DNA of 64,000 nucleotides from Tetrahymena elliotti 4EA (lineage: Eukaryota > Ciliophora > Oligohymenophorea > Hymenostomatida > Tetrahymenidae), in the NCBI GenBank assembly GCA_000231825.2, contig JH720293.1:1612001-1676000 (forward strand). Reading direction: 5' to 3'. Shown here one piece after another: positions 29,201 through 40,733 of this stretch. Numbering within the stretch: position 1 is the stretch's first letter; each line of letters opens with the position of its first letter. Below the pieces are notes generated by a model. That model was not told where the DNA came from, did no database searches, and worked only from the letters and a program-made list of their open reading frames with translations. Both the position numbers and the translations under genes were made by a program.

Positions 29201-29341
29201 ATGAATGTAAAAATATATTGAAAACCTGGATTAATTGTTCCAAGCTAAAGAATTAATTTAATAAAAATGATTAAGTAACTTCTTTGGGGTTAGGTAAATT
29301 TTTTAATCTTGACTAGGTTTTTAATTAATTGGTAAACACAT
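26228..29341 (-). CDS. Histidine-kinase-like protein with degenerate catalytic motifs
   Basis: Up to 999 aa, one clear intron (28148-28261). The C-terminal third is HATPase_c-like: N-box LINNAIQTT at about residue 770 and a G2-like NLGLRISQRLIKMIGP at about 845. The G1 box (normally D-x-G-x-G) reads IRNSFN, and the HisKA region (EEKTKKYEQLKSKISFFEQV) has no His-Glu-x-x-x-Pro motif; a Q/N/S-rich stretch of about 250 residues separates it from the ATPase part. No receiver domain follows. So it is probably a pseudokinase or scaffold of two-component type. The 5' end is uncertain: the ATG at 29341 is the first in frame after a TGA. About 23 hydrophobic codons (about 29170-29240) could be a membrane helix or an unspliced in-frame AT-rich intron; another possible start is the ATG at about 29070. 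Confidence 0.75.
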
Positions 29342-29733
29342 TTGTAAATGAAAATCACTAACAATAAATTATGAGACAAAAATGTTTAATTAACCTTTAA
29401 TTACTGGTTTAATAAATTGATAATCTCAATTTGTAAAATTTTCAGAATGTTTATTTTGTCTCTTATTTTCAAAAGAAAACCTCACTTTGAAGAACTAACT
29501 TTTTTAAATTATTTCTTCAATTCACAATTTACTCTGTAAATACAACTTCAATCTATACCCAAGATGATTGATTGGTTAAATCTCATTAGATAATTGATTT
29601 GATTAAAGAAGAATTATTCAAAATTTTGATGAGTAGATCATTTTTTGCTAATAAATTAATTAATTATTAATCAATCAATCAATTTATCAATTATTTTACT
29701 TGTTATCAAGTGTTGAAATAAAATTATTACCTA
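29342..29733. promoter_or_regulatory. Short divergent promoter region
   Basis: About 390 bp between the start of the - strand histidine-kinase-like gene and the + strand gene at 29734. It is the shortest divergent spacer in the window, so it probably carries both promoters. ATTA/TCAA micro-repeats at about 29650-29692 form an AT-rich imperfect palindrome. No specific factor site is recognised. Confidence 0.4.
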
Positions 29734-30391
29734 ATGTAGAAAAGTGAAGAAGTAACAACATTCTCTATGATATAATTCTACTAGGAATTAAACCTCTCTA
29801 GCCAAAAAGCTTGCTTTGAAAGATACTCAGCTTAGTATAAGCTGTATATTTAAATAATAAAAGCTATTGATAAAAAGATATATAGAGAATATCTTAGATT
29901 TAAGCAAAAAGAAAAATATGTTGTAAACAAACTTAATAAAATCAATAAAAAGTTATGGTTGTAGCGCTATAAAATGAAACTAGAGACTGAACTTACAAGA
30001 ACCATTTCTTAAAAATCAGGTGATGATCCTAAATCAGCACTAAAATAATTTAAGAAAATCAATACAATATTGCAAGAGAGAATAGCAATAAAATTCCAAT
30101 AGCATTAAAATTTAGGTACATTCTTCAATAAGCATGTAGTTATTGCAAACATTGATGCCTAACTGATGATACCAATTAAAAGTAAAGTATTTTTTGCACT
30201 TGAAGACTCTATTGACTTTTAAATAATCCCACAAACAGCCACTAAAGTGAGAATAATGTATATTTTAATGAGTTAATTTGCTTTACTTTTATAAACTCCT
30301 AATTCATACTACTACTATAATTCTTTACTCCTAAAATTTAAAGTTATCCTATTCAAGCTTTAATTTACCTCCTCTATCTATGACTGCTTGA
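29734..30391 (+). CDS. Small coiled-coil protein of unknown function
   Basis: 186 aa, with one predicted intron (30247-30343). Residues about 30-125 are strongly basic and helical, rich in Lys, Gln, Tyr and Leu with heptad-like spacing (e.g. REYLRFKQKEKYVVNKLNK). No membrane segment or known motif. The first 171 codons form one open frame. The intron is inferred from a GTGAG donor and an AAAG acceptor: splicing gives the ending LPPLSMTA, while reading through gives a low-complexity Tyr/Leu/Ile ending with TGA at 30394-30396. I cannot assign a family. It faces the histidine-kinase-like gene across a short shared promoter region. Confidence 0.6.
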
Positions 30392-31401
30392 TATGAGAAG
30401 AATAATGATCTACATTCATATTTTTATTTATGCTTTTGTTACCTTTTGATTTGTTTGGTTATGAGGAGACAAATAATTAATAAACAAATAAATGAATGTA
30501 CTCTCTTTCTTTATTTTAATAATTTTAAAAATTCTCTACTTATCAATTCTTAATATAAATTAGAAACTTTGGTTTTTTTAATAGCTGCTAACTAATATTT
30601 ACAAAGTAATCAAGATCTTAAAATATTAAAATTTTCTTTTAACTAACTTTTAATTGTGTCTTCAGTTTTTATTTAACTCAAGATCACATATTACTACTGA
30701 AAAAAGTAAAATCAAATTTTATTTAAAGATAAAGAATAAATAATTCTTATACTAATTTTATTTAGATTAATGAACACTTTCTTTCAATTAAAATAACTTT
30801 CTACAATTATTTAAGCTACTTATTTACTGATTAAAACTATAAATCAGAACAAGTTAATCACTAAAAATGGATTCATCCAACAAATGTAACTATTCTCAAA
30901 TATCAGTAAATTATCATATCTATTGTAATTTGAAATAATTTTTATGAAAGTAAATTATTTTTGCATAAGTTAAGTGATGCTTTTAGAGTGGATTTCTTTT
31001 ACAGCTATGCTATTTTCCTGAATAAAAGAATATTAATTTAAGTTTTTAAAAAATGTAAATGAAGATTCATTCTTTGAATTTATCATTAAATTTGTATTTA
31101 TGAAATTTTTTCAGTAATAAGATTTTGAATTAGTAAATTTGAAAAAATATTAAAATAGATAAATTAAAATTTGTTTCTTTTTTGAAATACAGTTGAGTTG
31201 TGTAAATATATACTATATCTTGGAGTGACTTTTTAAGTGATCAAATTAAAATTAACTCTTTTGGCATTTACTTCAAAAATATTTAAATTTCTAAATATGA
31301 ATATGAACTTCAACTAAGTTATAGAATTTTTTAATCTCCAAGAAAGAACACAAACAAAACTTTCTACTTTCTAAGGCTTATGTAATTATATATATAATAT
31401 T
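30392..31401. other. Spacer between convergent genes
   Basis: About 1 kb, AT-rich, 3' flanks of the + strand coiled-coil gene and the - strand Q/N-rich gene. No gene seen. Confidence 0.5.
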
Positions 31402-34400
31402 TCATTATTATTAGAATTTTTAGATAATAAATCTTTCCCAATCAATCTCTTGTATTTTTGATTAAACTACTTCTGACCATAGATCAGCAATTAGGAATAT
31501 CTATGACTAAGGATAGTTCTTTTTAAGTTAAATAGCCAATACAAAGAACTTTTACTTCTATGCCACACTATAACTTTTATCTTCATTGTTTTATTGTACT
31601 TAATATGGAGATTAAACTTTATAAGGTGAGCCTTTTTCTTATTAGGCTTACATATTTACGTTACCATTCAAGTTTTGATTACTATTTAAAATAATGTTGT
31701 TAGATGTGCTACCCTAATATGAATCTTTAACATTTAAGACTGCTTAAGGTTAATGAATTCCGTAGAGAGAATTACTTAAATGGTTATTAAAGATTGAATT
31801 TGTTTGGTATTATATCTAATTCTATTACTATATTTATACAGGTTATTACTAAAATTATTATGGTTACTATTATATTTGTAATTGTTATTATTACTAAATT
31901 AGCTACTATTATTGCTGCTACTACTATTGAGGTGTCTACCATCTTACAGTTTGATTTTTATTAGAATACTCATAAGCATCCTAGGATCTTTCACTTTAGC
32001 TTGTAAGTTACCTTCCATGAATTATTGGGACTGGAACTTGCTATTACTGAGCATCTTAAAATATTTTTTTCTTCTACTTTTGTTACTAGTTTAAACTTTA
32101 AGCATCTTCATGTAAGTTAGTTAAAGAATTTCCAGTATTTAATTTTTTAATTTGATTCAAGTAAGGCTAATTTTATTAATCTTATTGCTATTGTATATAT
32201 TAAAAAGACTAAACTTAATTAACAGTATTTTGTACTCTTTGAGTTTATTAAAAGTCTTTTTACTTTTAATTATAATTTGAATTTCTTTATTAATATTAAT
32301 AGTTTTATTAAATTTGTTATTATTATTATTAGAATGCTTATTACTAGCCTTGTTGAGCAGGAGATATCTAACTTAAATTAGAATTCTACTAGTATCTAGT
32401 TTACGGTGATTAAAATATATCTCTAGAGTTACTTTAGTATCCAACTTTCATAGGAGATTGTGCTTGATTGAAAATATTGTTCTTTTAATTTGCTGCTGCT
32501 ACATTTTAAGAATTAGGCTATCTTGGAGGAAGTCCATTGTTTGTTTTTAGCTAGTTTTATTATTGCTAGATATTATTATTGGGATTTAACACTTATAAAT
32601 CTTCATCAATTTTGCTAAAAATTTTAATAGGATCTCTTACCTTTGCACTAAAAGGGACAGTTCTTTGATTAGTTTAGTATTGATTGTTATTATTATTTTA
32701 ATTCATATTTTATTTATTAAAATTAGAGGATGCTATTGATATAGCATCTATGTTATTTGAAAAGTTATTTAAATCTCTTTGCTGTAACATTTGGAGATTA
32801 TTAGCTTGGTATTATTATGAATAGTTATCAAATTATTCATTTTAATTTCCATATATATCAATAAACTCATACTTTCTTTAGACAAATTCAATAACTTTTG
32901 AAGTCAGATAAAGAAGATATGTTGAAGAGCTATGTGGATTTCTCATGAGTTGTAAATTTATGTTCTTTACATCAAATTCTGCTTCTTACAATACCGATGT
33001 TTCTTAGTTATTTTCAATGCATATACTAAGTATATCTAAAATCTAATCATAGAATTAGATTAATCCTTATTATTAAATATTAATCGTTGGTAGATTTACA
33101 ATGTGGGAACTCTTATTCTTTACTAGATAACGAATTTTTATTAATTTTTCATTTATTTTTTATAGAATTTAATTTTTAGTCAGATTTCTGTAATCGTGTT
33201 TGGATGCTTCACAAACATTGGAGTGTTCATCTACTTTATCTGATTTAATATATTCCTCACAGTTTATGCAAAATACCAAATCTTCATCTGCAGCTAGCTG
33301 CATTTGTTGAAGTTATTATTTCTAGTTTATTATTCTACTTTACAAGTTACTTTATACACTCATTTCCTTATGTGACTAATACCTCTACATAAGATATTAA
33401 TCATCCTAATTATTTGGAGATTATTCGTGGTTGTTTCTTCTGTTTTACATCTAAAATTCTTCATATTAATTTTCATTCTGCTTTTTCTTTTTAAAATTGA
33501 AGTTGTTGCTATTATAATTATTATTTCTATTTTTTTTGTTTGAACTTTCATTATTATCTTTGATATTAAAATCATCATTAATATCAAAAGAGTCATCAGT
33601 ATTTTTTACATTATCAATGCTCTCATCGTTGCATCTCCTAAACCCTCCAATTTAGCTTTAATAGTTCACTTAAGACTGAGTTTTTTATTTTGATGCATTG
33701 CTATACGCACTAGGTTCAATTCTTGCACCTCCATTAGAATTAGGAAGATTTTTGAGTTAAGATTTTTACAGTCCGTTATTAGTGGCTACTTAATTAACTT
33801 TTGAGTTAATTGAACGAGCTCTTGAATAATTTGAAAGACTTTTTGCATCATTAACTTCATTTCTGTTTTCGCTAGAGCGTCTCTTACTTTGATAATTATT
33901 ATTTTACTTTCTTTTATTTTTTTTGTATTTATTTTTGCTATTATAGTTTCCGCTTTCATAATCATCATCATAATTTTCTTCAAAAGAAGAATCCTCTTGG
34001 AGTGATTCATTTTATTCTTAAATGATTGAATCAGATCCACCAGAGTATGAGCTAGTATCATCATCAGAAAATGATTGATCTCTCTTCTTACTTTTCTTGC
34101 TTTTTTTTCTTTGGCTTTTAGATCTATGCTTTTTTTTATTGCGATGTTTACTTTTTGAAGGGGAAGATGAAACTCTTTTATCCGTGCTTGCCAATACTCT
34201 TCCCTTCTGCTCAAATTAATTCGAATTATAGCCATATGGATTTTAAATCTTGAACCCTCCATCTTCGTTTGAAGTCAATAGCTTAGATTAGTTTTAAGCT
34301 TATTATATGATTTTATCAATATCTGAAATGAGAGACTTAATGTTACTTTCTCCTTAACTTGGAAAGTTTCTTTGGTAATTATTTGTGGATAGATTTGAAT

Positions 34401-34908
34401 CAAAGTTATTCATCCTTGAAGTTGGATTTGCTCCTCCAATATTCAAACTTTTAAATTAATCTTCTAGTTATCTTAAAGTTTGATCAGATTAATGAACTAG
34501 GTCCTTTAAAGATTCACCTCCATTCTCTTATTTAAAGTTAACTTGATTTTTTTAAAACGAATTTTTATTGCCTTCATTATTATTATTCTATTTTTGATTA
34601 TTTTATGTACTGCTAACCTAGTTTTATTGCTGATTTCCAAAAAATGGCTCATTTTACTAGTTATTTAATGTAATATTTGAAATTAACGAAGTTTCATTTG
34701 AAGATTTTTCAGAATTTATTTTTGAAAGTTATTCACCTCCAAAAGAGACTTGTTTTTGCTATGGTGGTTTTATATTGGCTTAATTACCAAATTAATTATG
34801 AGTAAATTGAGACATATTCTATGAATTAGTTATGTTTTACAGAGCTTTTTAATGATTAACACTACCAGCCTGTTGCTTAGCTGCTATTGGATTATTATTT
34901 AGAAACAT
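31402..34908 (-). CDS. Large Q/N/S-rich protein with a C2HC zinc-finger-like motif
   Basis: 1168 aa in a single intronless frame of 3507 nt. The composition is dominated by Asn, Gln and Ser, with poly-Gln runs near the C-terminus (around 31880-31920). A basic/acidic island lies at about residues 235-330: a Lys/Arg/Ser stretch (KHRNKKKHRSKSQRKKSKK, possible nuclear localisation signal) followed by an Asp/Glu/Ser stretch. At about residues 548-565 there is one CINC...12 residues...H-SNVC motif, a single C2HC zinc-binding site of a type found in diverse small treble-clef fingers. A conserved-looking helical segment follows (about 600-700). The last 30 residues include IADLWSEVV and a Trp/Arg/Phe motif, possibly folded. 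No enzymatic domain is visible. Could be a nuclear/RNP scaffold; this is inference from composition only. Confidence 0.8.
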
Positions 34909-36372
34909 ATCCTCCAAATAACCTACTATGCAATTTACCTATATAACCTTTTATGAAGAATTATTACTTTATATTGTTTGCTTTTTAGCTATTTTTCAAA
35001 ATAATTGGTAAAGTTTTGATAATCAAAAAATAGGCTATAACGTTAACATTCTTCGGTCTTCAAAAATTAAAAACAAAAACATATATTTTTAAAGATTTTA
35101 ACTTATATTTTATTCTTTTTATTCGCACAAAAGAGAAATTTAAAGTTTATAATTTTATTTATAATTTCAAAGTTGTCTTCCCAACATAATCAAATATTAT
35201 TATTTCAACCAACTATATCTTTCTTTGGCATTCATAAATAATGAATTAATTAATATTTTTTTTATTATTATTTAAATCAGCTACTTTAGCTTCTTTTGAA
35301 TGCAGATTTATAAATAGATAAAGTATTAAGAGGATTTATTTATTTAATTTTTACAGAAATATTAAATTTATGATTACATCTTATTGATTGATTGGTTTAT
35401 TAACTTTGAGAAGAATTTAAATATCAAGATGTTTATTTTTTAATAAAATAAAGTTTAAATTTTAGATAAATATAATGATTTTTAATTATTTTTGTTCAAT
35501 GTTACATTAAATACACGTACCTTGATGAATACTAACAAGTAAATTATTTTTGTAAGCAAATTTATTAAAAAGAATTTTTATTTCTGACATCAGGAGTAAA
35601 TTGTCAATATAAGCTATCTTTGTACAAAATTAATTTGCAAAAAACAGAAGAAAAAATGTATCAAAGTTCGTAGAGGGAAAAAAATTAAAAGGATCTAAAA
35701 ATAAAATTGATAATTTTTTGATGATTATTCTTTATGACCACCAAAAATACTTCATCTAAAAATAAAAAAATTTAAAGCCTAATCTCAAAGTTAGCTTTTT
35801 TATGTAAAATAGTCGTCTTCCTCTCTTTACTGTTTAGATAGAATGTTAAATTTCTTTCTAAAATTAGAGAGGAAGTGTATTTTTGAAATTATCTTTCAGT
35901 ATTTCAATGAAAATTTGAATAAAAATTAGCTTTAATTAGGTTGATAGCAGACATTACAGATGAGACCGAAGAAATTAACATTTTTTGAAATAGATAGGGA
36001 AAATAAATGAAAATTTAATAATAATAATACGAAGGCGGATAAAAAAAATTTAAAGAGTTAAACTCGTCAAATACAAATTTTACACTAAAATGAGTGGTCG
36101 GTTACCTATTTAAAAAAATAATACTCAAAATTTATTGCTTTAAATATAAATAAAGAGGAAATTTACTTAGGGCTTATGCTTATAATATTATTAAAGCAAA
36201 GAGATAATTTTTAGTTCATCCATTCTCACATTTAAATATTATTAAAAACTAAAAAGAGACTCATAAATTTATATCAATTTCAAAATTCAAGAAATAAAAA
36301 ATAGTACAAACCAATTTAAGAAAATACAAAAAATTAACAACTAAAATCTTATAGGTAACGAAAAAGATAACT
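34909..36372. other. Spacer between divergent genes
   Basis: About 1.5 kb of AT-rich sequence expected to contain the promoters of the Q/N-rich gene (-) and the ceramide synthase gene (+). Some higher-complexity stretches occur near 35640-35690 and 35940-36110, without a supportable gene. Confidence 0.5.
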
Positions 36373-37482
36373 ATGAAGATAGATTCTAAACCTACTGACA
36401 CTCACTCTAAAGTTGTGAAAAGAGAAGGAAACTCACCTGTTAATTCAAGCCATACTTTGACAACATAGGATGAAAAAAAATCATAATAAAAAAGCATTTC
36501 CTCAAAGTCAGATTTAGATCCTAATCAACACATTTATGAAGCAGTTTGGAGATTGGTCTTCTTGGTTATGCTTTTCATAGGCATTGTCTTAGTTGAAAAG
36601 GTATATCGCTTTCACAATGACCCTGTTACTGTCAATATTCCTAAGGGATCTATTTATGACTTTAAAATTTCTATCTTCACAGCATGTGTAATAGCTATAA
36701 TAAGGTTCTTTGTTAAAGAAATGTTTTAGAAGACAATCTATGATATGTTAGGAGAAAGAAGAAAAAAAACTTATGAAGAAGGTATGAAGCGCGCTGATTA
36801 GCTTTGTAAATGGCTTTTTGATATCATCTACTATTCTCTATCTACAGTTATTGGATATCTTATTGTTAAAGATTAAGCTTTCCTTCCTCCTACTATGCTT
36901 GGAAACGGATAATGCAGTAACCTCTTTATGTAATATCCTGAAGTGCCTGAGATTCCTTATTTAAAACTTTTCTATTTGATTTAAGCTGGTACTCATCTCT
37001 ACACTTTAGTCTACTAATTAGTAGCTAAACGCTCAGATCCTAAATTCTATGAGTACTCTCTCCACCACTTACTTGCAATGTTCTTGATATGGTTTTCATA
37101 TATGATGAACTTCTTGATTGTAGGTACTATAGTACTTATTCTTCACGATCCTTGTGATGTTTTCCTAGTCGCTGCTAGAGCTTATAATGATCTTAAGTGT
37201 AGAGTTATGGCTTTTAATGCTGTTCTTGTCTGCATATCTTATCCTCTTTGGTTATACACCAGAAACTTTATATTCCCCTCTTGCGTTATTAAGTCATGCT
37301 ATGACTTTTTTTCCAACTTCGATTTTGAAAGACTTCCCAGTGACATATTTTATCTTCCTTGTATATATATGATTGTAATGTTAGGTGTTCTAGCAGTTAT
37401 GCACCTTTATTGGGCATATTTTTACAGTAAAGCTGTTATTACTTTCACTCAAGGAAAAGATAAAAATGGATATGATTCTTGA
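36373..37482 (+). CDS. Ceramide synthase (TLC/Lag1 domain)
   Basis: 369 aa, intronless. It is a multi-pass ER membrane protein (about 7 helices) expected to N-acylate a sphingoid base with an acyl-CoA to form (dihydro)ceramide. The Lag1 motif lies at about residues 231-285: HHLLAMFLIWFSYMMN then HDPCDVFLVAARAYND. It has the His-His pair and the His-Asp-x-x-Asp needed for activity in the family. A 60-residue polar Ser/Lys-rich N-terminus precedes the first helix, and there is no homeobox-like domain of the kind found in most animal enzymes. Codon use is richer in G+C than the neighbours, as expected for a well-expressed housekeeping gene. I chose the first ATG; it has no competing upstream start in frame. 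Confidence 0.94.
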
Positions 37483-38215
37483 ATGATAAATTATTAATTT
37501 CTTTATGTTTAGTTAATTAGTTAGTACTGTATTTTTATATTTACCAAGAATTCTTTATTCTTTATTTTATTATTACCCTTTCTTAAAAATACTTAATTTT
37601 GTTAGAGAAATTTTTTAAAATGTTATTTAAAAAAATAACTAATTTCTTTCTTTTTTGACAAGGTTTTTTTGATAATAAAATTTTTTTCTATTTCAATTTA
37701 ATTTCAAAAAATTTTAAATAATTTTTTAATAAAAGAATATTGAGAAAAAAAATTAATATTTATCAAAAATTTGATGATAAAACAATTGAAAAAATAATTT
37801 TAAAATAAAATTAATAATTTAGGTTAATCAATTTTAAGATGGTTTGAAAGAAAAAAATATTAACAAATCCAAATAAATAAATGAGTTCAAAAAATATTAA
37901 AATTTCAAAATTAGAAAAAAATAGTGGACGCTATCTACATTTAATTGATTGTTAATATCCTTAAAAAAGTTGTTATTTTGCTAGGCCATATAGAATTAGT
38001 ATTGAAAAATGAATAAAGAGAAAGCTCATATCTTAAGTGTTAAATAAAACCAATAAAGTGTTTCATATAATACTGTTTAGATGATAATAATAATAATAAT
38101 AAGAATATTGTAATATAAAATAAAAGCAGCAATCTAATTTGTTAAGAAAAAAAGTGATTGATTTTGATTATTTGATAGATAAATTAAGAATTTAATACTC
38201 AAAAATATAACAAAT
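37483..38215. other. Intergenic spacer
   Basis: AT-rich; includes a short ATA/ATT microsatellite near 38080-38100 (TAATAATAATAATAAT). No gene seen. Confidence 0.5.
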
Positions 38216-40140
38216 ATGGATTACGGAGAAAGAGAAGTTTAATAAAGGGATGAAAATTTTGAAGCTCCTCAAATACACATTCCAGACATTACTAAGGAAT
38301 TAAAGCAATAGGATACTATTTTGAAAAATAAAATTGCTGATAGCGAAGATAACACTTTTAATAAGTATTTGCAATTTTATAGACAAAGGATAGATATTTT
38401 TGAGGATGAAAGGTCCGAATGGCTTTAGAAAATTGAAGAAATCAAAGAAAATTTAAAAGATAAACATTAGCTTGAAGAGTAATTGAAATCACTTGTAAAA
38501 ACAATTGGGGATATTTAATAGTCCATAACAGAATAAAAATTGTCTACCTTTTCTGAGAGGATAGCCTATCTTAATCTCTCTAGATTCAATGCAGATCTAA
38601 AGATTAAGGATGTATAAAACAGAAAAAAAATTGCAGAGCTTATTGCTCTTACAGAACCTAAAAAAAACACAACAGTTGTTTATAAAAATTTGCTTCCAAG
38701 TAATATTTCTTATTTAAATCAACAAATTTCAGTTTTTTAAAAAAAACTTTTTAAAAAAGTTTCTCTTAAATAGATTTCTTTATTTAAATTTCAAATTTAT
38801 TCATAACAATATCTAAAGATTTATTTATTACTTTAATTATCAAGCACATAAAAATATTCACTGATTTTAATTTAAACAATTGCTATTATTTTTCTAATTG
38901 GATGTTTATAAAATAAATAGATGGTGAAAGAGGCAGAAATATAGAAAATGATCTCAATATTTATTAGCAAACTAATTAAAAAAGGTATAATAATAAATAA
39001 ACATATTAACATAAATTTATTTTTTCATAAAGAACTATTTAAGGTAATGATTTTTAGAGAAGCTAAATTACTACAGTCTACTTCCCTAATGAAAATTTAA
39101 ATTGCATAGTTGTAGAAAATGAAAGCTTAAAATCTCAATAGTAGTAAGAAAGACAAATCTTTTAATCCCAATTTGAGGCATTGTAGGAAGAATTAAAGGT
39201 TAGAGATGAAGAATTGAGACTAAAAGAAGAGAATGATAGAATTTATTTGAACTAACTAGAAGAGAAAGTTTAAGATCTCGAAAAAAAGCATTATAACTTG
39301 AATAAACACTATTTTGACACAAGAAGAAGATGTAATGATAGCGTAAGAAAACTTTAAGATGAAAAAGATTTCTTGTAGCAAAGACATTCACAGTTACAAA
39401 ATAAATTAGAATATATTAATAAATAAACATAAATTGAGAATGAAGCATTAAGAGACCTTGAAACTAAAAAAGCTCTTGAATATACAAATAAATTTTAAAA
39501 TTAAGTTAAATATAAATCAGAGAAAGTTGAGGTGATGAAAGTAAAATAATTTAAATTATAACTAAAAACTATTGATAATCTTTTCTTATTAAAAGGAATA
39601 ATATGCCTAAATACAAAATATGTACCAATAAAAGGCAAGGGAATTAGAATAAACACAAATTGAATTATCTGAGAGGTAAATAAATATCTTTTTAGTTTTT
39701 AATGAATTAAACTTTTAATTTTTAAAATCAAAAGATTCAACTCATTGCAACAAGAAACTGAGATTCAAAAATAAAATTTTCAATAGACTATTGAAGAATT
39801 ATAAAATGAACTTTAAGAGCTGCAACATATTTAGAATGAAAATGGCTTAGCTCCTGTTAAACCATAAAAACCATCTAGAGAAGATTTCTTGCTCTAATAA
39901 TAAAGAGATCTTTAAAGATAATTATAGTAAGAAAAGATAGAAAGATAAAAACTAAAATAAAAAATCTATCGTGAGACTCTAGATCAACAGGCCAAACCTA
40001 GATCTCAATCAAAGAAAAAATAGTAAAAGTTTAAAGGTAGTTAAAGAATATCTAAGGAATCCGTTAATGAAGAAGATCTTAACGAAGTTGAACGTTAATT
40101 AGATGACCTTAGAAGAGGATTAGATCAACAACTTGATTGA
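38216..40140 (+). CDS. CCDC77-like coiled-coil protein
   Basis: 488 aa, three introns (38700-39043 of 344 nt, 39541-39595, 39676-39734). Nearly the whole protein is coiled coil. The N-terminal part matches CCDC77: LQFYRQRIDIFEDERSEW resembles the conserved LxYYRKKIxEFDxEHxxL segment, then a stretch corresponding to FSERIAYLNLSR, an IAELIALTEP segment and VVYKNLLP. The C-terminal part keeps the EQYAQIQNMYQQKARELE region. CCDC77 is a centrosome/basal-body-associated coiled-coil protein in animals; a role at basal bodies would fit a ciliate, but that is inference. In intron 1 only an acceptor at 39043 keeps the frame open; the nearer AG at 39056 leads to a stop. Confidence 0.78.
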
Positions 40141-40733
40141 AGAAAAATAATTTAATTTTCCAAAATATGCATTTAAGCCTGTTAATTTATTTTTACTGAT
40201 TTTTGTTTAAAATAATTTTAGAAATTTAACCTTTACAATTATTCATTTAAAGCTTCATAAATAGATAAATATTTTTTTAATTTTTAATTATTAAAGATAA
40301 AATTATTTTGATTTCAAAGTATTTTTTTGTTTTTAAAGTTCTTTAAAAAATATTATTTTTAAGTTTTGTTGTTGTGTATGTAATATTTTTATCAACTTTC
40401 TATTAAAAATATTAAGATTCTAAATTTATTCTTAATTTTTAAACATAAAAAACAGCTTCTCATTTTAGCATATTTTTTTGACAAGAAAAATACAACAAAT
40501 TTTAATTTTACCGGCTATTTTTCAAAAGATTATAAATATATTAAATATGTATGAGTGAATCTAACAACGAGTTGATTTATTTTTTTTTTTGATTTTGTTA
40601 CAAAATTTGTTTTGAATTTGTAATAAAATTCTATGAAAAGATTGTTATTATTAAGATAGATACTAATTAACAATTTAATTAGCTAAAGCACCTTTGTATT
40701 AGAAATATCAGTAGTTGATTGAAATTTTATAAA
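40141..40733. other. Intergenic spacer
   Basis: AT-rich 3' flank and promoter sequence; T-run at about 40580-40591. No gene seen. Confidence 0.5.

Noticed and set aside
29280..29300. GGGGTT match to a Tetrahymena-type telomere repeat
   Set aside because: A single copy inside a coding region, not at the end of the window; no telomere array.
31912..32094. Leu-rich + strand ORF that looks like a membrane protein
   Set aside because: Antisense of Q/N-rich codons (TTA/CTA are the complement of TAA/TAG), so it is a shadow of the - strand gene.
31800..32150. Another - strand frame here gives a peptide with an AKVKDP motif that resembles AKVRDP further upstream in the same gene, suggesting a frameshift or intron
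   Set aside because: The original frame stays open without any intron through both flanks and has more natural composition (HEDAQSL, DAYEYSNKN, VPIIHGR), so the similarity is coincidental.
33786..34262. Standard-code ORF of 158 codons on the - strand
   Set aside because: It is an alternative frame of the Q/N-rich gene on the same strand; the real frame is open over 3.5 kb and contains the zinc-finger-like motif.
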